Shown here one piece after another: positions 8,076 to 16,171 of a DNA stretch of 52,568 nt (position 1 is the first letter of the stretch; each line of letters starts with the position of its first letter). This stretch comes from JASLBX01 sp036374175 (GTDB taxonomy: Bacteria > Actinomycetota > Actinomycetes > Jiangellales > Jiangellaceae). The notes below the pieces were generated by a model. That model had not been told where the DNA came from and did no database searches. It saw only the letters and a program-made list of their open reading frames with translations. The position numbers and the translations under genes are program-made. Location of the stretch: positions 1 to 52,568 of the forward strand of contig DASUUH010000067.1 in the NCBI GenBank assembly GCA_036374175.1, written 5' to 3'.

Positions 8076-8189
8076 ATGAAGGTCAAGCCCAGCGTCAAGC
8101 CCATCTGCGACAAGTGCAAGGTCATCCGCCGGCACGGTCGTGTGATGGTCATTTGCGAGAACCTGCGGCACAAGCAGCGGCAGGGCTGA
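8076..8189 (+). CDS. rpmJ: Ribosomal protein bL36, zinc-binding
   Basis: 37-residue large-subunit protein. The zinc ligands Cys11, Cys14, Cys27 and His32 are all present (CDKC, VICEN, RHKQRQG), so this is the C+ form. The start MKVKPSVKPICDKCKVIRRH is canonical. The ATG lies 7 bases after CGAGGA, a modest Shine-Dalgarno. Confidence 0.97.
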   Translation: MKVKPSVKPICDKCKVIRRHGRVMVICENLRHKQRQG

Positions 8190-8217
8190 TAACTACATAG
8201 GCAACGCACCAGCAACC

Positions 8218-8236
8218 CTGCCGAGCACATCGGCAG
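8218..8236 (+). promoter_or_regulatory. Hairpin in the rpmJ-rpsM leader
   Basis: CTGCCGA-GCACA-TCGGCAG is a perfect 7-bp stem with a 5-base loop in the 149-base gap before rpsM. No T-run follows. It could be an operator for ribosomal-protein feedback or a processing site; I see nothing that decides between them. Confidence 0.4.
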
Positions 8237-8338
8237 CGGGCGTCCCCCGGGCGGAGGCCGGGGCCCATCGGCGGGCAGATGCAGATGGGACGCGGTGCGC
8301 CAGACACCTCCGCACAACAGCAAGGAGTAAAAGCCCGC

Positions 8339-8716
8339 ATGGCACGACTCGTCGGAGTCGACCTCCCGCGCGACAAGCGCCTCGAGGTCGCCCTCACGTA
8401 CATCTTCGGCATCGGCCGCAGCCGCGCCCTCGAGACGCTGAAGCAGACCGGCATCAGCCCGGACATGCGCGTCCGCGATCTCGGGGACGAGGAGCTGGTC
8501 CAGCTCCGCGACTGGATCGACGCCAACTACCAGACCGAAGGCGACCTGCGTCGCGAGGTCCAGGCGGACATTCGCCGCAAGGTCGAGATCGGCAGCTACC
8601 AAGGCATCCGGCACCGCCGCGGCCTCCCAGTCCGTGGTCAGCGCACCCACACGAATGCCCGCACCCGCAAGGGCCCGAAGAAGACCGTCGCCGGCAAGAA
8701 GAAGGCCGGCAAGTAA
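8339..8716 (+). CDS. rpsM: Ribosomal protein uS13
   Basis: Small-subunit head protein that contacts the P-site tRNA and uL5 (bridge B1). 125 residues. MARLVGVDLPRDKRLEVALT at the N-terminus and the basic C-terminus with RTHTNARTRKGPKKTVAGKK are canonical. The ATG at 8339 is chosen over the upstream in-frame start at 8279 because AAGGAG precedes it and homologues begin here. Opens the alpha part of the operon. Confidence 0.97.
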   Translation: MARLVGVDLPRDKRLEVALTYIFGIGRSRALETLKQTGISPDMRVRDLGDEELVQLRDWIDANYQTEGDLRREVQADIRRKVEIGSYQGIRHRRGLPVRGQRTHTNARTRKGPKKTVAGKKKAGK

Positions 8717-8753
8717 GCCGCGCTGAACACGTACACGAGGAGCAACGCAGACT

Positions 8754-9155
8754 ATGCCACCAGCCAGGGGTCGCCAGACCGGTAAGGTCCGGCGCAAGGA
8801 GAAGAAGAACGTCGCTCATGGCGTCGCGCACATCAAGAGCACGTTCAACAACACCATCGTCTCGATCACCGACCCGCAGGGGAACGTGATCTCGTGGGCC
8901 AGCGCGGGTCAGGTCGGATTCAAGGGTTCCCGGAAGTCCACCCCGTACGCCGCGCAGATGGCTGCCGAGGCCGCCGCGCGCCGTGCGCAGGAGCACGGCA
9001 TGCGCAAGGTCGACGTCTTCGTCAAGGGCCCGGGTTCGGGCCGGGAGACCGCGATCCGCTCACTGCAGGCCGTGGGCCTCGAAGTGGGCTCGATCCAGGA
9101 CGTGACGCCGCAGGCGCACAACGGTTGCCGTCCGCCGAAGCGCCGCCGCGTGTGA
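8754..9155 (+). CDS. rpsK: Ribosomal protein uS11
   Basis: Small-subunit platform protein near the Shine-Dalgarno helix. 133 residues. Signature blocks are GVAHIKSTFNNTIVSITDPQ, SAGQVGFKGSRKSTPYAAQ and the C-terminal PQAHNGCRPPKRRRV. The NG in AHNGC is the site where E. coli S11 forms isoaspartate. GAGGAG lies upstream of the ATG. Confidence 0.97.
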   Translation: MPPARGRQTGKVRRKEKKNVAHGVAHIKSTFNNTIVSITDPQGNVISWASAGQVGFKGSRKSTPYAAQMAAEAAARRAQEHGMRKVDVFVKGPGSGRETAIRSLQAVGLEVGSIQDVTPQAHNGCRPPKRRRV

Positions 9156-9198
9156 TTCCCGCCGCCCACCAGAACTTTGAAGTAGGAGACGTCCAACC

Positions 9199-9804
9199 AT
9201 GGCCCGTTACACCGGTCCAATCACCAAGAAGTCGCGCCGGCTCGGCGTCGATCTTGTCGGAGGCGACAAGTCGTACGAGCGGCGTCCGTACCCGCCTGGC
9301 GAGCATGGCCGCGGCCGCCAGAAGGAGAGCGAGTACCGCACCCAGCTGCACGAGAAGCAGAAGGCCCGGTACACCTATGGCGTGCTGGAGAAGCAGTTCC
9401 GCCGCTACTACGAAGAAGCCAACAAGACCAAGGGCAAGACCGGCGAGGCGCTGCTGCAGATCCTCGAGTCGCGCCTGGACAACGTCGTATACCGGGCCGG
9501 TTTCGCCCGCACCCGGCGCCACGCGCGCCAGCTCGTGGTGCACGGCCACTTCCTGGTCAACGGCCGCAAGGTCAACGTTCCGTCGTACCGGGTGACGCCG
9601 CACGACATCATCGAGGTCCGGCCCAAGTCCAAGGACACGACGCCGTTCCTCATTGCACGCGAGACGCAGGGCGAGCGTCCGGTGCCGGCGTGGCTGGAGG
9701 TCATTCCCGGCGACATGCGGATCCTGGTCCACCAGCTTCCGAGCCGCCAGCAGATCGACACGCCGGTCCAGGAACAGCTCATCGTCGAGCTCTACTCGAA
9801 GTAG
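9199..9804 (+). CDS. rpsD: Ribosomal protein uS4
   Basis: Primary 16S rRNA binder and decoding-fidelity protein. 201 residues. The N-terminus is of the Cys-less (C-) type: the residues after MARYTGP show no CxxC cluster, so this copy does not bind zinc. The S4 RNA-binding domain (RLDNVVYRAGFARTRRHARQ, then LVVHGHFLVNGRKVNVPSY) is intact. TAGGAG precedes the ATG. A 210-base, hairpin-rich leader follows before rpoA. Confidence 0.96.
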   Translation: MARYTGPITKKSRRLGVDLVGGDKSYERRPYPPGEHGRGRQKESEYRTQLHEKQKARYTYGVLEKQFRRYYEEANKTKGKTGEALLQILESRLDNVVYRAGFARTRRHARQLVVHGHFLVNGRKVNVPSYRVTPHDIIEVRPKSKDTTPFLIARETQGERPVPAWLEVIPGDMRILVHQLPSRQQIDTPVQEQLIVELYSK

Positions 9805-10014
9805 CCATGTGGGAGGCTCCCGCCTCCCGCATAACCCCGGCCGCGGTTGCGCTCCTCGCGCGGCACATCGGTCGGACAACTGAACACCGCGGGGCCAGGC
9901 CCCGACCACACATACGGGTTCTCCGCCGTTGGGCGACCACGGTGGGGGATGCGGGGCGCAGCCCCGCAGGTATCGCGACAGTCATATAGCGGGCGTCGCG
10001 GGAAGGACAGCACC
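9805..10014 (+). promoter_or_regulatory. Hairpin-rich rpsD-rpoA leader
   Basis: 210 bases with no supportable gene but three clean dyads: GGGAGGC-TCCC-GCCTCCC (9811-9828), CGGGGCC-A-GGCCCCG (9890-9904) and GCGGGGC-GCA-GCCCCGC (9951-9967). None has a T-run. They sit where rpoA synthesis could be adjusted relative to the ribosomal proteins. GGGAAGGACAG just before the rpoA GTG supplies the ribosome-binding site. Confidence 0.5.
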
Positions 10015-11028
10015 GTGCTCATTACACAGCGACCCACCATCTCCGAGGAGACCGTCAACGACACCCGGTCGCGGTTCGTCATCGACCCGCTCGAGCCGGG
10101 CTTCGGGTACACCCTCGGTAACTCGATGCGCCGCACCCTGCTCTCATCGATCCCTGGCGCGGCCATCACGTCGATCCGGATCGATGGCGTCCTGCACGAG
10201 TTCAGCACCATCCCTGGGGTCAAGGAGGACGTCACCGACGTCATCTTGAACCTTAAGGAACTTGTCGTCTCCTCCGAGCACGACGAGCCGGTCGTGATGT
10301 ACCTGCGCAAGCAAGGCCCTGGTGAGGTCACCGCGGCCGACATCGCACCGCCGGCCGGCGTCGAGGTGCACAACCCCGAGCTGCACATCGCCACCCTGAA
10401 CGGCAAGGGCAAGCTCGAGATGGAGCTGACCGTCGAGCGCGGCCGAGGTTACGTTTCCGCCGCCCAGAACAAGCAGCAGGACGCCGAGATCGGCCGGATC
10501 CCGGTGGACTCTATCTACTCGCCGGTGCTCAAGGTCACCTACAAGGTCGAGGCGACCCGAGTCGAGGGCCGGACCGACTTCGACAAGCTCATCGTCGACG
10601 TCGAGACCAAGCCGTCTACCCGTCCGCGGGACGCGATGGCTTCGGCGGGTACGACCCTGGTCGAGCTGTTCGGCCTGGCCCGCGAGCTGAACGTCGAAGC
10701 CGAGGGCATCGAGATCGGCCCGTCCCCGGTCGACGCGCAGCTCGCTGCGGACATGGCGCTGCCGATCGAGGACCTGCAGCTGACTGTCCGGTCGTACAAC
10801 TGCCTCAAGCGTGAGGGCATCCACGCGGTGGGTGAGCTGATCTCCCGCAGCGAGGCCGACTTGCTCGACATCCGCAACTTCGGCCAGAAGTCGATCGACG
10901 AGGTCAAGGCGAAGCTGGCCACGATGGGGCTGACCCTCAAGGACGGTGTGCCTGGCTTCGACCCCGCTGCGGCCGTTGACAGCTACGGCGACGACGACCA
11001 GTCCTTCGCCGAAGACGAGCAGTACTAA
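10015..11028 (+). CDS. rpoA: RNA polymerase alpha subunit
   Basis: Assembles core RNA polymerase and contacts promoter UP elements and regulators. 337 residues. The N-terminal dimerisation domain begins LITQRPTISEETV and contains EPGFGYTLGNSMRRTLLSSI; the C-terminal domain has LQLTVRSYNCLKREGIHAVG and the DLLDIRNFGQKSIDEVKAKL helix-hairpin-helix, with an acidic tail. GTG start at 10015 because GGAAGG precedes it and homologues begin MLI; the frame extending upstream to 9847 crosses the leader hairpins and is not homologous. Confidence 0.96.
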   Translation: MLITQRPTISEETVNDTRSRFVIDPLEPGFGYTLGNSMRRTLLSSIPGAAITSIRIDGVLHEFSTIPGVKEDVTDVILNLKELVVSSEHDEPVVMYLRKQGPGEVTAADIAPPAGVEVHNPELHIATLNGKGKLEMELTVERGRGYVSAAQNKQQDAEIGRIPVDSIYSPVLKVTYKVEATRVEGRTDFDKLIVDVETKPSTRPRDAMASAGTTLVELFGLARELNVEAEGIEIGPSPVDAQLAADMALPIEDLQLTVRSYNCLKREGIHAVGELISRSEADLLDIRNFGQKSIDEVKAKLATMGLTLKDGVPGFDPAAAVDSYGDDDQSFAEDEQY

Positions 11029-11127
11029 GAAATGATCACGTTAGGAGAGCAACTTCCGGCGGTGACCAGGCTGGCCGGCCTGGCAGTCGCCGGGAAGCTC
11101 TCGTAACGAAGACGAGGAGATCAAGAC

Positions 11128-11724
11128 ATGCCCACCCCGACCAAGGGCCCCCGGCTGGGAGGCTCGCCGGCACACCAGCGGGCGATGCTGGCGAACCTCG
11201 CCACGTCGCTGTTCGAGCACGGCCGGATCACCACGACCGAGGCCCGCGCCCGACGGTTGCGCCCGGTGGCCGAGCGGCTGATCACCAAGGCCAAGCGCGG
11301 CGACCTGCACGCTCGCCGGCAGGTGGCGCGCACGATCCGCGATAAGGAGATCGTGCACGTGCTGTTCACCGAGATCGGCCCGCGGTACGAGAACCGCAGG
11401 GGCGGCTACACCCGGATCGTGAAGCTTGGCCCGCGCAAGGGCGACGCCGCGCCGATGGCCGTCATCGAGCTGGTCGAGCCGCTCGCCGAGCAGGCCGTGG
11501 CCGAGGCTGAAGCCGCGACCCGCCGCGCGGCGAAGAAGACCACTCCGGCGAAGAAGGCGGCACCGGCTGCCGAGTCGGTTGAGGCTGCCGAAGCCGACAC
11601 CGGTGACACCGCCGAGGCGAGTGCTGCTGACAGCACGCCGGCCGAGCCCGAGGCTGCTGCCGAGGAGTCCGCCGACGCCGACGCCGACGAGGCAGCTGAC
11701 TCCTCCGAGGCCGACAAGGCCTGA
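11128..11724 (+). CDS. rplQ: Ribosomal protein bL17 with long acidic tail
   Basis: Large-subunit protein bL17. 198 residues, of which about the first 118 form the L17 domain (PTKGPRLGGSPAHQRAMLAN; RITTTEARARRLRPVAERLI). The remaining 80 residues are a low-complexity tail, first Ala/Lys (RRAAKKTTPAKKAAPA), then Ala/Glu/Asp-rich. Such tails are known in actinobacterial L17 but vary greatly. GAGGAG lies upstream. The stop is followed after 13 bases by a strong hairpin, then truA. Confidence 0.95.
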   Translation: MPTPTKGPRLGGSPAHQRAMLANLATSLFEHGRITTTEARARRLRPVAERLITKAKRGDLHARRQVARTIRDKEIVHVLFTEIGPRYENRRGGYTRIVKLGPRKGDAAPMAVIELVEPLAEQAVAEAEAATRRAAKKTTPAKKAAPAAESVEAAEADTGDTAEASAADSTPAEPEAAAEESADADADEAADSSEADKA

Positions 11725-11737
11725 CACCGCCCGATCC

Positions 11738-11790
11738 CGTGATCATCGGCACCTTCCGGCTGGATAACCCGGAAAGTGCCGGTGATCACG
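11738..11790. terminator. Post-stop hairpin after rplQ (P1)
   Basis: Arms 11738-11759 and 11769-11790 pair over 22 bases with two mismatches around the 9-base loop CTGGATAAC. The arm begins CGTGATCATCGGCAC, so it carries the GATCA core shared with the other post-stop hairpins here. It starts 13 bases after the rplQ stop and ends 20 bases before the likely truA start. No T-run. Likely 3'-end element of the alpha operon, with partial read-through into truA. Confidence 0.75.
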
Positions 11791-11810
11791 TGGACGGTGT
11801 GGGTGACGTT

Positions 11811-12659
11811 GTGCGCCTGCGGCTGTCCGTGGCCTACGACGGCACGGAATTCTCCGGCTGGGCCGTGCAGCCGGGCCGCCGAACCGTTCAAGGTGTGCTC
11901 GAGGCGGCCCTTGGCACCGTGCTACGCATTGAACCGCCCGGCTTGACCGTGGCCGGGCGCACGGACGCGGGTGTCCACGCTCGCGGGCAGGTGTGCCACG
12001 TCGACGTCCCTGAACCGGCCTGGCGCGTGACGCCGGGACGATCCGACCGCCAGCCGGGCGAAGCGCTCGTCCGCCGGCTCGCCGGAGTTCTGCCCGCAGA
12101 CGTGCGGGTGCTCTCGGCGGGGACGGCGCCACCCGGCTTCGATGCGCGATTCTCGGCTGCCTGGCGACGCTACGCGTACCGCGTCGCAGATTCTCCGTGG
12201 GGCGTCGATCCACTGCGCCGTACGTACGTCCTCTGGCACTCTCGCCGCCTCGATCTGGCCGCCATGAACGCAGCGGCTGCAGGCCTGCTGGGCGAGCACG
12301 ACTTCGCCGCGTTCTGCCGCGCGCGCGAAGGCGCAACGGCGGTCCGAAACCTGATGACGCTGCATTGGGACCGCGCCGAACGCGGTCTCGCCGTCGCGAT
12401 CGTCCAAGCCGACGCGTTCTGCCACAATCACGTCCGGGCCATGGTGGGTGCGTTGCTCGCCGTTGGCGACGGGCGGCGCCCTATCGACTGGCCGGCCCGA
12501 GTGCTGGCGGCCGGCGTCCGCGACTCGGCAGTCACGGTCGTCCCTCCATATGGGCTGACCCTCGAAGAGGTCGGTTACCCGCCGGACGCGGAACTGGCGG
12601 ACCGGGCCCGACGCGCCCGCCGGCTTCGCACGCTGCCGCCCGACGACTCGTTCGCCTGA
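11811..12659 (+). CDS. truA: tRNA pseudouridine(38-40) synthase TruA
   Basis: Forms pseudouridine at positions 38-40 of the tRNA anticodon arm. 282 residues with the GTG at 11811. The catalytic Asp lies in VAGRTDAGVHARGQVCHVDV, and MRLRLSVAYDGTEFSGWAVQ is the conserved N-terminus. Start uncertain: GTG codons at 11790 and 11811 are both possible, neither with a good Shine-Dalgarno, and 11790 would overlap the hairpin. The rpoA-rplQ-truA order is widely conserved in Gram-positives. Confidence 0.92.
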   Translation: MRLRLSVAYDGTEFSGWAVQPGRRTVQGVLEAALGTVLRIEPPGLTVAGRTDAGVHARGQVCHVDVPEPAWRVTPGRSDRQPGEALVRRLAGVLPADVRVLSAGTAPPGFDARFSAAWRRYAYRVADSPWGVDPLRRTYVLWHSRRLDLAAMNAAAAGLLGEHDFAAFCRAREGATAVRNLMTLHWDRAERGLAVAIVQADAFCHNHVRAMVGALLAVGDGRRPIDWPARVLAAGVRDSAVTVVPPYGLTLEEVGYPPDAELADRARRARRLRTLPPDDSFA

Positions 12660-12839
12660 ACAACAAGCACCCGCGGTCTGGCTGCTCGAGCCGGGCTTCT
12701 ACGTCCCGGTCTGCCAATGGAGCGGTAGGGCGCCGGTCACCGCCCGGCCACTGCGTAAACGGGTGCCGGACATGTAGTTCCACGCCCGAAGTCGTAGAGT
12801 CGACTGTTGTCAAATCCAACACGGGGGTGGAGGAGAGCG

Positions 12840-14684
12840 ATGTCGCTCATCAACACAGTTCGCCGCCGTGCGGTTGCCGGCACGATCGCGGCTGCCGTAC
12901 TGGTGGTACCTCTGGCCGTAACAAGCACGGTCGCAGCGCAGGGAGCGCCGCCAGACCGGCCGGCCTTCACATTGACGATTCTGCACAACAACGATGGTGA
13001 GTCCCGGCTGACCGGGGCACCTGGGCAGCCTGACTTCGGTGGTGTGGCCAGATTCGCCACGCTCGTCGACGAGCTGAGAGGCGAGGCGACCACCGGAAAG
13101 CCCGCGGCAGGTCAGGCTGGCCGGCGCGGGGTCATTCTCCTTTCGTCCGGCGACAACTTCCTCGCCGGTCCGGAGTGGCAGGCCAGCCTCGACAAGGGCG
13201 TGCCGTTCTACGACTCGCTCGCGCTCAGCCGGATCGGCTATGACGCCATGGCCATCGGCAACCACGAGTTCGACTTCGGGCCCGACGTCCTCGCCGACTT
13301 CATCGAGAGCTTCGGCGCCGACCGGCCTCCGTTCGTATCGGCCAACCTCGACGTCAGCGACGAACCGCGACTGGCGGCGCTCGCCGACGACGGGACGATC
13401 GTCGCGAGCACCGTCGTGCGCGAGCGCGGTGAGCGGATCGGTGTCGTGGGTGCCACTACTCCGCTGCTGCGCGCTATCTCCAGCCCGCGCAACGTCAAGG
13501 TGCTTGAAGATGTCGCTGGGCTCGTCCAGGATCAGGTCGACGAACTGACAGCGGCGCGCGTCAACAAGATCGTCCTGATCAGCCACCTGCAGAACATCAA
13601 CGAGGACCTTGAGCTCATTCCGATGCTGAGCGGAGTTGACGTGGCCATCGCCGGTGGTGGTGACGAGCTGTTGGCCAACGACGACGACCTGCTGGTGCCC
13701 GGCGATGTGCGGGCGACTGACCCTGCAACGGGGCAGCCACTGACGTATCCGCTCTTCGCGTCCAACGCCGACGGCGCGGACGTGCCGATCGTCACGACCG
13801 CCGGTGACTACAAGTACGTGGGCCGGCTGGTGGTCAACTTCGACCGGCAGGGCAATGTGCTCAGCACCGACGACATGAGCGGGCCAGTACGGGTGTCGGG
13901 CGTGGCCCCGGATGCCGTCGAAGCGGACAGCTGGATCCAGGCCAACGTGGTCGACCCGGTGAACCGGTACATCGCGGACCTCGCGGAGAACGTGATCGCC
14001 CAGTCCGAGGTCGCCCTGGAGGGCCGGCGTGATCCGGGTGTTCGCACCGAAGAGACCAACCTCGGCAACCTGGTGGCCGACGCCTTGTACGACGCCGGCA
14101 CCGACAACGCGGCCGCGTTCGGGGTGTCGCCACCGGACGTGGCGATCCAGAACGGCGGTGGCATCCGCAACAACTCTCTGATCCCCGCGGGTCCGATCAC
14201 TGAGCTGGACACGTTCGCGATCGCGCCGTTCCCGAACTTCGTCTCGGTGGTGCCGGACGTACCGCGGACACAATTCAAGGAGATCGTCGAGAACCTTGTC
14301 TCCCGGGCGCCCCTCGCTGATGGCCGGTTCGGCCAGGTCAGTGGATTCCGGTTCACGTACGACACCAGTGGCACCGCTCAGGTCGTCAACGACGACGGGA
14401 TCGTGCTGGTGGCGGGTTCGCGCGTGCAGTCGATCGTCCTCGACGACGGCACCGTGATCGTCGAGAACGGACAGGTCGTCCCGGGGCCCGGTATTGCCGT
14501 GGCAACGAACGACTTCAGTGCACGCGGCGGCGACCAGTACCCGTTCCGCGGGCTGCCGTTCACGACGGTCGGCGTCACATACCAGCAGGCGCTGGCCGGG
14601 TACATCGTCGAGGACCTGGGCGGGCTCATCACCGCTGCGGACTACCCGGAGGGCGGCGAGGGCCGGATCACCCGCCTGAACTAA
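12840..14684 (+). CDS. Secreted 5'-nucleotidase / metallophosphatase
   Basis: 614 residues. The signal peptide comprises basic NTVRRR, a hydrophobic core, and AAQGAPP cleavage around residue 35. The calcineurin-like metallophosphatase domain has the metal motifs LTILHNNDGESRL, SSGDNFLAG and IGNHEFDFG, and SANLD follows. The C-terminal 5'-nucleotidase domain has ETNLGNLVADAL and IQNGGGIRNNS. Expected to hydrolyse extracellular nucleotides or nucleotide sugars (UshA/YfkN-type) for phosphate and nucleoside salvage. No sortase motif or C-terminal anchor is seen. GTGGAGGAG precedes the ATG at 12840. The preceding 180-base gap has only short dyads. A palindrome (E2) begins 5 bases after the stop. 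Confidence 0.9.
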   Translation: MSLINTVRRRAVAGTIAAAVLVVPLAVTSTVAAQGAPPDRPAFTLTILHNNDGESRLTGAPGQPDFGGVARFATLVDELRGEATTGKPAAGQAGRRGVILLSSGDNFLAGPEWQASLDKGVPFYDSLALSRIGYDAMAIGNHEFDFGPDVLADFIESFGADRPPFVSANLDVSDEPRLAALADDGTIVASTVVRERGERIGVVGATTPLLRAISSPRNVKVLEDVAGLVQDQVDELTAARVNKIVLISHLQNINEDLELIPMLSGVDVAIAGGGDELLANDDDLLVPGDVRATDPATGQPLTYPLFASNADGADVPIVTTAGDYKYVGRLVVNFDRQGNVLSTDDMSGPVRVSGVAPDAVEADSWIQANVVDPVNRYIADLAENVIAQSEVALEGRRDPGVRTEETNLGNLVADALYDAGTDNAAAFGVSPPDVAIQNGGGIRNNSLIPAGPITELDTFAIAPFPNFVSVVPDVPRTQFKEIVENLVSRAPLADGRFGQVSGFRFTYDTSGTAQVVNDDGIVLVAGSRVQSIVLDDGTVIVENGQVVPGPGIAVATNDFSARGGDQYPFRGLPFTTVGVTYQQALAGYIVEDLGGLITAADYPEGGEGRITRLN

Positions 14685-14688
14685 CCCT

Positions 14689-14784
14689 TTCCGATCGATC
14701 ACGTTCGGCAGACGGCGCGACGTAGCTACAGGTCTGCATGCATGTAGCTACGTCGCTACGGCTGCCGAACGTGATCGAACGGAA
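14689..14784. repeat. 96-bp palindromic element, copy 2 (E2)
   Basis: Outer arms 14689-14711 and 14762-14784 pair over 23 bases with one mismatch and include GATCACGTTCGGCAG. The inner stem CGACGTAGCTACA pairs perfectly with TGTAGCTACGTCG. It begins 5 bases after the nucleotidase stop. Compared with copy 1 (4160-4253), 79 of 90 aligned bases match. The outer arms are almost unchanged, and most differences fall near the loop or on inner stem positions. No T-run. Likely a mobile or gene-converted 3'-end hairpin. Confidence 0.9.
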
Positions 14785-14823
14785 CGCGGGGGACGGCACA
14801 GCGCAGGCGCTACCGTCGGGTGC

Positions 14824-15459
14824 GTGGAGCAACGACTGGTCCCGACCCCACTCGGCGATGCCCGGCTGCTCATTGACGCTGCCGCTGACCCGCTGGCGAC
14901 GCTCGTGCTGGGCCACGGGGCCGGCGGCGGTGCACACGCGCGCGACCTCAAGGTGCTGGCTCGTGAGTTGCCTCCAGCCGGCGTCGCCGTCGTCCGGCTG
15001 GAGCAGCCGTGGCGGGTCGCCGGCCGGCGCGTGGCCCCGCGCCCCGCGCTCCTCGATGCGGGCTGGCTCGCCGCCGTGCCGGCCATCAAGGTGTCCGGGC
15101 CGCTGGTGCTGGGCGGCCGGAGCTCGGGAGCACGGGTGGCTTGCCGGACGGCTCTCCATCTCGGGGCCGCCGGCGTTGTGTGCCTGGCCTTCCCCCTGCA
15201 CCTGCCGGGCCGGCCCGAGCGCTCGCGGTTCGACGAACTTGCCGGGTCGGGCGTTCCGACGCTGGTTGTGCAGGGCGAACGTGACTCCTTCGGCCGTCCC
15301 GCCGAGTTCGCGCCCGGGTCGTACGAGCTCGTGGCAGTGCCCGACGCCGACCACGGGATGGCTGTACCGAAATCTCACGACCAGGCAGCGGCGCTGAAAC
15401 TGGTGGTCACAGCGGTCGCGGCGTGGTTCGGGAATGCGTTGGGTGTGCCACTGCGTTGA
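14824..15459 (+). CDS. Alpha/beta-hydrolase family protein (KANL3/Tex30-like)
   Basis: 211 residues. The compact alpha/beta-hydrolase fold shows LVLGHGAGGGAHARDL near residue 30 (oxyanion region), the nucleophile elbow in LGGRSSGARVACRTA (GRSSGAR, Ser about 98), and a C-terminal VPDADHGM with the likely catalytic His; LVVQGERDSF precedes the acidic residue. The family is sometimes called alpha/beta hydrolase of the KANL3/Tex30 type; its substrate is unknown. GTG start. Downstream of the E2 palindrome and followed by sigR about 110 bases later. Confidence 0.82.
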   Translation: MEQRLVPTPLGDARLLIDAAADPLATLVLGHGAGGGAHARDLKVLARELPPAGVAVVRLEQPWRVAGRRVAPRPALLDAGWLAAVPAIKVSGPLVLGGRSSGARVACRTALHLGAAGVVCLAFPLHLPGRPERSRFDELAGSGVPTLVVQGERDSFGRPAEFAPGSYELVAVPDADHGMAVPKSHDQAAALKLVVTAVAAWFGNALGVPLR

Positions 15460-15571
15460 CGAGGCCGTGAGTAGTTCTGCGTCCGTATGCCTCGAACCAG
15501 CCCGGACCGATTCGTCTCATTGGGCGGAGTGGGTGCCGGGCGGGGAACCGGCGCAGATAGCATCGCCAGGG

Positions 15572-16171
15572 ATGACACAGCAGCAGGAGAGTCTGGAGGA
15601 GCGGACGGCGCGCTTCGAGCGCGACGCGCTGCCGTACCTCGACCAGCTGTACTCCGCTGCCTTGCGCATGACCCGCAATGCTGCGGACGCCGAGGATTTG
15701 GTTCAGGAGACGTTCGCGAAGGCGTTCGGTTCGTTCCACCAGTTCAAGGAGGGAACGAACCTCAAGGCGTGGCTGTACCGGATCCTGACCAACACGTTCA
15801 TCAACTCGTACCGCAAGAGGCAGCGCGAACCACAGCAGAGCGCCGCTGAAGACGTCGAGGACTGGCAGATGGCGCGGGCCGAAGCCCACACCTCGACCGG
15901 CCTGCAGTCCGCCGAAGCGCAGGCGTTGGCGCACCTGCCGGACGCCGACGTGAAGGAGGCGCTGCAGCAGATCCCGGAGGAGTTCCGGATCGCGGTGTAC
16001 CTGGCCGACGTCGAAGGCTTCCCTTACAAGGAAATCGCCGACATCATGGGCACACCGATCGGTACCGTCATGTCGCGGCTACACCGCGGGCGGCGCCAGC
16101 TTCGGGAGCTGTTGGAGGATTACGCCCGCGACCGCGGGCTCATACCAGCCGTGGCGAAGGAGGCCAGCTGA
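15572..16171 (+). CDS. sigR: ECF sigma factor SigR/SigH
   Basis: Thiol-oxidative-stress sigma factor, orthologous in sequence and context to Streptomyces SigR and mycobacterial SigH. 199 residues. Region 2 (RMTRNAADAEDLVQETFAKA; FKEGTNLKAWLYRILTNTFI) and region 4 (IPEEFRIAVYLADVEGFPYK; TPIGTVMSRLHRGRRQL) are intact. The ATG at 15572 gives the short SigR form starting MTQQQESL; an upstream in-frame GTG could give a longer product, as in Streptomyces. The stop overlaps the rsrA ATG by one base (TGATG). I looked for the SigR promoter consensus (GGAAT-N18-GTT) upstream and found no good match. Confidence 0.93.
   Translation: MTQQQESLEERTARFERDALPYLDQLYSAALRMTRNAADAEDLVQETFAKAFGSFHQFKEGTNLKAWLYRILTNTFINSYRKRQREPQQSAAEDVEDWQMARAEAHTSTGLQSAEAQALAHLPDADVKEALQQIPEEFRIAVYLADVEGFPYKEIADIMGTPIGTVMSRLHRGRRQLRELLEDYARDRGLIPAVAKEAS

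Noticed and set aside
9847..10014. Extended rpoA start
   Set aside because: The upstream codons cross the leader hairpins and do not match the conserved alpha N-terminus; the GTG at 10015 has a Shine-Dalgarno.
12810..14702. 630-codon open frame antisense to the 5'-nucleotidase
   Set aside because: A shadow frame caused by high G+C codon use. The plus-strand gene has signal peptide and catalytic motifs; the antisense product shows no domain.
15460..15571. SigR-type autoregulated promoter before sigR
   Set aside because: GGGGAAC is present near 15542, but no GTT at the required 18-19 base spacing.
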